Part shown: positions 6,792-8,233 of the stretch, one piece after another
Numbering within the stretch: position 1 is the first letter of the stretch
Layout: every line of letters begins with the position of its first letter
From: Pseudomonadota bacterium
Lineage (GTDB): Bacteria > Myxococcota_A > Polyangia > Fen-1088
Direction of reading: 5' to 3'
Length of the DNA: 8,233 bases
NCBI GenBank assembly: GCA_017881285.1
Contig: JADGRD010000129.1
Location: forward strand, 1 to 8,233
Position numbers and translations under genes: made by a program
The notes under the pieces: generated by a model
The model's input: only the letters and a program-made list of their open reading frames with translations
The model's database searches: none
What the model was told of the DNA's origin: nothing

Positions 6792-7325
6792 ATGCAAGGA
6801 CGATGCGTTCTTTACCTCACCGCCGTAGTGGTTGGTACGCTGCTCGGTGCCGCCGGTTGCCACTCCGGGGGTGGAAGCTGCGCGGCGGGTGTCCGCTGCG
6901 ATTGCAACGGCGGCACGGACTGCTACCAGGGGTGCGCCGACGGCGACGGCTGCGATCTGTACTGCCACAACATGGTCCACTGCGGCGGCGTCTGCGGCGA
7001 TGGTTGCCTTCTCGAGTGCCACGATGTGAACGACTGTTCCTCGTCGTGTGGCGACAACTGCACCATTTCGTGCCACAACACGGTTTCCTGTGGCGCGTTC
7101 TGCGGCGCCAACTGCCAGTACGACTGCTGGAGCGTGGACCGCTGCGGGGTGCGCGCCGGACCGGGCAGCACCATCAGCTGCAACTCCGTCACGACTTGCG
7201 TCGTCGAATGTCTGGGTACTTGCCAGGTCTCCTGCAACGATACCAACCCCGGCCAGGTAACCTGTCCCGGCGGGGCGTCCCCCATCTCGTGCGCGAACGG
7301 CCTTCTGGCATGCGGTTCTTGCTAG
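6792..7325 (+). CDS. Cys-rich repeat lipoprotein, function unknown
   Basis: The protein has 177 residues. The N-terminus MQGRCVLYLTAVVVGTLLG is a short positive end plus hydrophobic core, and AAGC (Cys23) is a plausible, slightly non-standard lipobox with Ala rather than Leu at -3. It is therefore probably a lipid-anchored envelope protein. After a Gly/Ser stretch the rest is a cysteine-dense array: a partial copy around CNGGTDCYQGC, then three near-regular 18-residue units, two more divergent ones and a trailing piece. The unit is roughly x-x-C-x3-C-H-x4-C-x3-C-G. The spacing suggests disulfides or metal ligands, but neither can be proved here. Similar Cys/Gly-rich lipoproteins of unknown role are common in myxobacterial-type genomes. 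A longer reading back to a TTG at 6696 is open but lacks a signal peptide at its start, so I prefer the ATG at 6792. The next gene begins 20 bases after its stop. Confidence 0.75.
   Translation: MQGRCVLYLTAVVVGTLLGAAGCHSGGGSCAAGVRCDCNGGTDCYQGCADGDGCDLYCHNMVHCGGVCGDGCLLECHDVNDCSSSCGDNCTISCHNTVSCGAFCGANCQYDCWSVDRCGVRAGPGSTISCNSVTTCVVECLGTCQVSCNDTNPGQVTCPGGASPISCANGLLACGSC
6945..7217 (+). repeat. 54-bp (18-residue) Cys-rich tandem coding repeats, about five units
   Basis: Units lie at 6945-6998, 6999-7052, 7053-7106, 7107-7160 and 7161-7217, the last being 57 bases. The first three share the pattern D-x-C-x3-C-H-x4-C-x3-C-G, for example DGCDLYCHNMVHCGGVCG. Unit four replaces the His by Trp and loses the last Cys; unit five loses the first Cys. 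A degenerate copy with a short insert precedes them. The DNA copies have diverged strongly while the cysteine spacing is kept, which points to selection on the protein rather than a recent duplication. Confidence 0.9.
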
Positions 7326-7327
7326 GC

Positions 7328-7334
7328 AAAGGAG
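7328..7334 (+). promoter_or_regulatory. Ribosome binding site of the beta-barrel protein gene
   Basis: AAAGGAG lies directly after the lipoprotein stop (TAG, 7323-7325) and 11 bases before the ATG at 7346. It fixes the start of the next gene inside a much longer open frame and supports co-transcription with the lipoprotein. Confidence 0.7.
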
Positions 7335-7345
7335 CAGCGACCACG

Positions 7346-7999
7346 ATGACTACCACACCGCTCGTCCCTTCCTCCTTTGGCCGGCCACGGTCCGCCGTCA
7401 TCTGCGCGGCCCTGGCGGTCGGTCTGTTGCTTCCCGCCAGCGCGCACGCCTACGAGCAGGTGATCATTCGCGACTGGCGCACGCCCATCGCGTACGAATT
7501 CGAATTGGAGCCGCACCTCGTGCTCGGCACGGCGCCACCCGGACCGGGGTACGGATCGGGGGTGGGCATCGGCGTCCGGGGCAGCGTGGTCATCCTGCCC
7601 GATGGCTTCATCAGGAACGTCAACGACTCCGTGGCGGTGGGTTTCGGGCTGGACATCGGCCACTACAGGGGGTCATGGGCCATCAACGGCTATCGCGACC
7701 AGTGCCTGCACTTCGAGCCCGGCCCCAACGGCACCTCGATCTGCACCGAGGTGACGTCGAACGGCGGCACCTACAACTACTTCTTCGTGCCCATGGTCAT
7801 GCAGTGGAACTTTTGGCTGACCCGGCACTTCTCCGCATTCGGCGAGCCGGGGGTGGATCTCTACTACCTCGGCAATCACGGCTTCAACATCAGCCCCGCC
7901 GTCTATGTGGGCGGGCGGGTTCAGCTCGGGAGCCGCATCACCCTGACCGGTCGGATCGGCTACCCGACCGTGGCCATCGGCGCGTCGTTCATGCTCTAG
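7346..7999 (+). CDS. Exported outer-membrane beta-barrel-like protein
   Basis: The protein has 217 residues. It starts with a long signal peptide: a basic region to Arg15, the hydrophobic core AVICAALAVGLLLP, and a good signal peptidase I site ASAHA|YEQ after residue 35. The mature part has alternating polar/apolar strands rich in Gly and aromatic residues, for example GSGVGIGVRGSVVILPDGF, DSVAVGFGLDIGHY, YFFVPMVMQWNFWLT, FGEPGVDLYYLG, SPAVYVGGRVQL and SRITLTGRIGYPTVAIGASF. This pattern is typical of a small eight-strand outer-membrane barrel. The chain ends in Phe-Met-Leu, so the usual terminal aromatic is two residues in. Two cysteines (C120, C133) sit in a probable loop and could form a disulfide. 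The ATG at 7346 is chosen because of the AAAGGAG site and the signal peptide; the frame upstream is only the shadow of the lipoprotein gene. It follows that gene by 20 bases, so the two probably act together in the envelope. No named family is recognised. Confidence 0.8.
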   Translation: MTTTPLVPSSFGRPRSAVICAALAVGLLLPASAHAYEQVIIRDWRTPIAYEFELEPHLVLGTAPPGPGYGSGVGIGVRGSVVILPDGFIRNVNDSVAVGFGLDIGHYRGSWAINGYRDQCLHFEPGPNGTSICTEVTSNGGTYNYFFVPMVMQWNFWLTRHFSAFGEPGVDLYYLGNHGFNISPAVYVGGRVQLGSRITLTGRIGYPTVAIGASFML

Positions 8000-8020
8000 A
8001 GCCGCCTCGCGCCATTTCGT

Positions 8021-8144
8021 CACGGGTAGGCCGGCGGCTTGCCAGGCGTTGGTGCCGCCTTCCACGTGCTTGGCCTGGGTGAATAGAGTCCGAAAAGCCA
8101 GCCAACGATGCGCGGGCCGCCGTCAACCGATTCGGCGAATCCTT
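8021..8144 (-). pseudogene. Rhodanese-domain relic (frameshifted, N-terminus missing)
   Basis: On the minus strand two short stretches in different frames together match the second half of a rhodanese domain. Bases 8144-8094 give KDSPNRLTAARASLAGF, aligning with the usual active loop and helix (C-R-S-G-N-R-S-T-x-A-R, then L-x-x-A-G-F). Bases 8080-8021 give TQAKHVEGGTNAWQAAGLPV, a near-perfect copy of the typical V-x-x-V-E-G-G-T-N-A-W-Q-A-A-G-L-P-V end. Between them are 13 extra bases, which shift the frame. The catalytic Cys of the loop has become Lys, and about 80 upstream residues are absent, because the thioredoxin gene begins about 40 bases away on the other strand. There is no own stop until the frame runs antisense through the barrel gene. 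It is therefore a non-functional remnant, possibly of a thioredoxin/rhodanese sulfur-metabolism locus. Confidence 0.65.
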
Positions 8145-8170
8145 TTCCCGCGGCGTGGCTCCCATGAGTG

Positions 8171-8176
8171 AAAGGA
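8171..8176 (+). promoter_or_regulatory. Ribosome binding site of the thioredoxin gene
   Basis: AAAGGA lies eight bases before the ATG at 8185. An in-frame ATG at 8164 has no comparable site, so this signal decides for the start at 8185. Confidence 0.65.
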
Positions 8177-8184
8177 CATTTCCC

Positions 8185-8233
8185 ATGGCAACCACAGCGC
8201 TTCACCAAGGCAACTTCGAAAGCGCCGTCCAGC
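8185..8233 (+). CDS. trxA: Thioredoxin, 5' end only (cut by window edge)
   Basis: Only 16 codons are present: MATTALHQGNFESAVQ. This matches the start of bacterial thioredoxins (M-A-T-x-x-L-T-x-x-N-F-E-x-x-V), small cytoplasmic disulfide reductases. The active-site W-C-G-P-C motif would lie some 15-20 residues beyond the window edge and cannot be seen. The start is supported by AAAGGA eight bases upstream. An alternative start at 8164 would add MSERTFP. The gene symbol is tentative because only the N-terminus is visible. Confidence 0.7.
   Translation, partial: MATTALHQGNFESAVQ

Noticed and set aside
6945..7217. 54-bp repeats read as a CRISPR array or multiheme cytochrome
   Set aside because: The repeats are contiguous, diverged and in frame, with no spacers; no C-x-x-C-H heme motif occurs in them.
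8000..8040. Inverted repeat AGCCGCC/GGCGGCT as a terminator after the barrel gene
   Set aside because: The 7-base stem has a 27-base loop and no T run; the bases are better explained by the rhodanese relic and general GC richness.
8164..8184. Upstream in-frame ATG for thioredoxin
   Set aside because: It lacks a Shine-Dalgarno sequence, whereas AAAGGA is well placed for the ATG at 8185, which also matches the family N-terminus.

Overview
The window looks like a piece of a GC-rich (about 65-73 %) deltaproteobacterial/myxobacterial-type chromosome, possibly from a metagenome assembly. The signs are strong GC3 bias, a fused ECF sigma/zinc-finger protein, an exported Cys-rich lipoprotein and a small beta-barrel protein. 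No taxonomic marker gene is present, so the lineage is an inference. There are no RNA genes, insertion sequences or CRISPR arrays.

Layout. (1) Bases 2-682 (+) are one open frame with two unlike halves. The first ~335 bases (about 51 % GC) encode the C-terminal part of a LivM-type branched-chain amino acid permease. From about base 340 the GC jumps to about 73 % and the frame continues as an unrecognised membrane protein tail. This is an assembly chimera or a real recombination joint. (2) Convergent to it lies speA (-), biosynthetic arginine decarboxylase. (3) A 132-bp divergent intergenic region separates speA from aroC (+), chorismate synthase. aroC overlaps by 4 bases a small SpoIIAA/STAS-like protein gene. 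(4) Convergent to that is a minus-strand pair read in the order ECF sigma factor with a C-terminal zinc-finger (zf-HC2/anti-sigma-like) domain, then an acyl-CoA carboxylase carboxyltransferase subunit. (5) Divergent from the sigma gene is a plus-strand pair: a secreted Cys-rich lipoprotein built of 18-residue tandem repeats, then a small outer-membrane beta-barrel-like protein. (6) At the right edge lies an eroded, frameshifted rhodanese fragment (-), followed by the first 16 codons of a thioredoxin gene (+).

How the genes may work together. The left and middle genes are core metabolism (polyamine synthesis, the last step of the shikimate pathway, acyl-CoA carboxylation). The right third has a thiol/metal theme: a sigma factor carrying a Cys/His zinc-finger domain, divergent from a lipoprotein with more than 20 cysteines, near a rhodanese relic and thioredoxin. 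That the sigma factor controls the lipoprotein/barrel pair is a hypothesis from gene position only. The most unusual items are the Cys-repeat lipoprotein next to the self-contained sigma/zinc-finger fusion, the rhodanese relic, and the composition break at the left edge.
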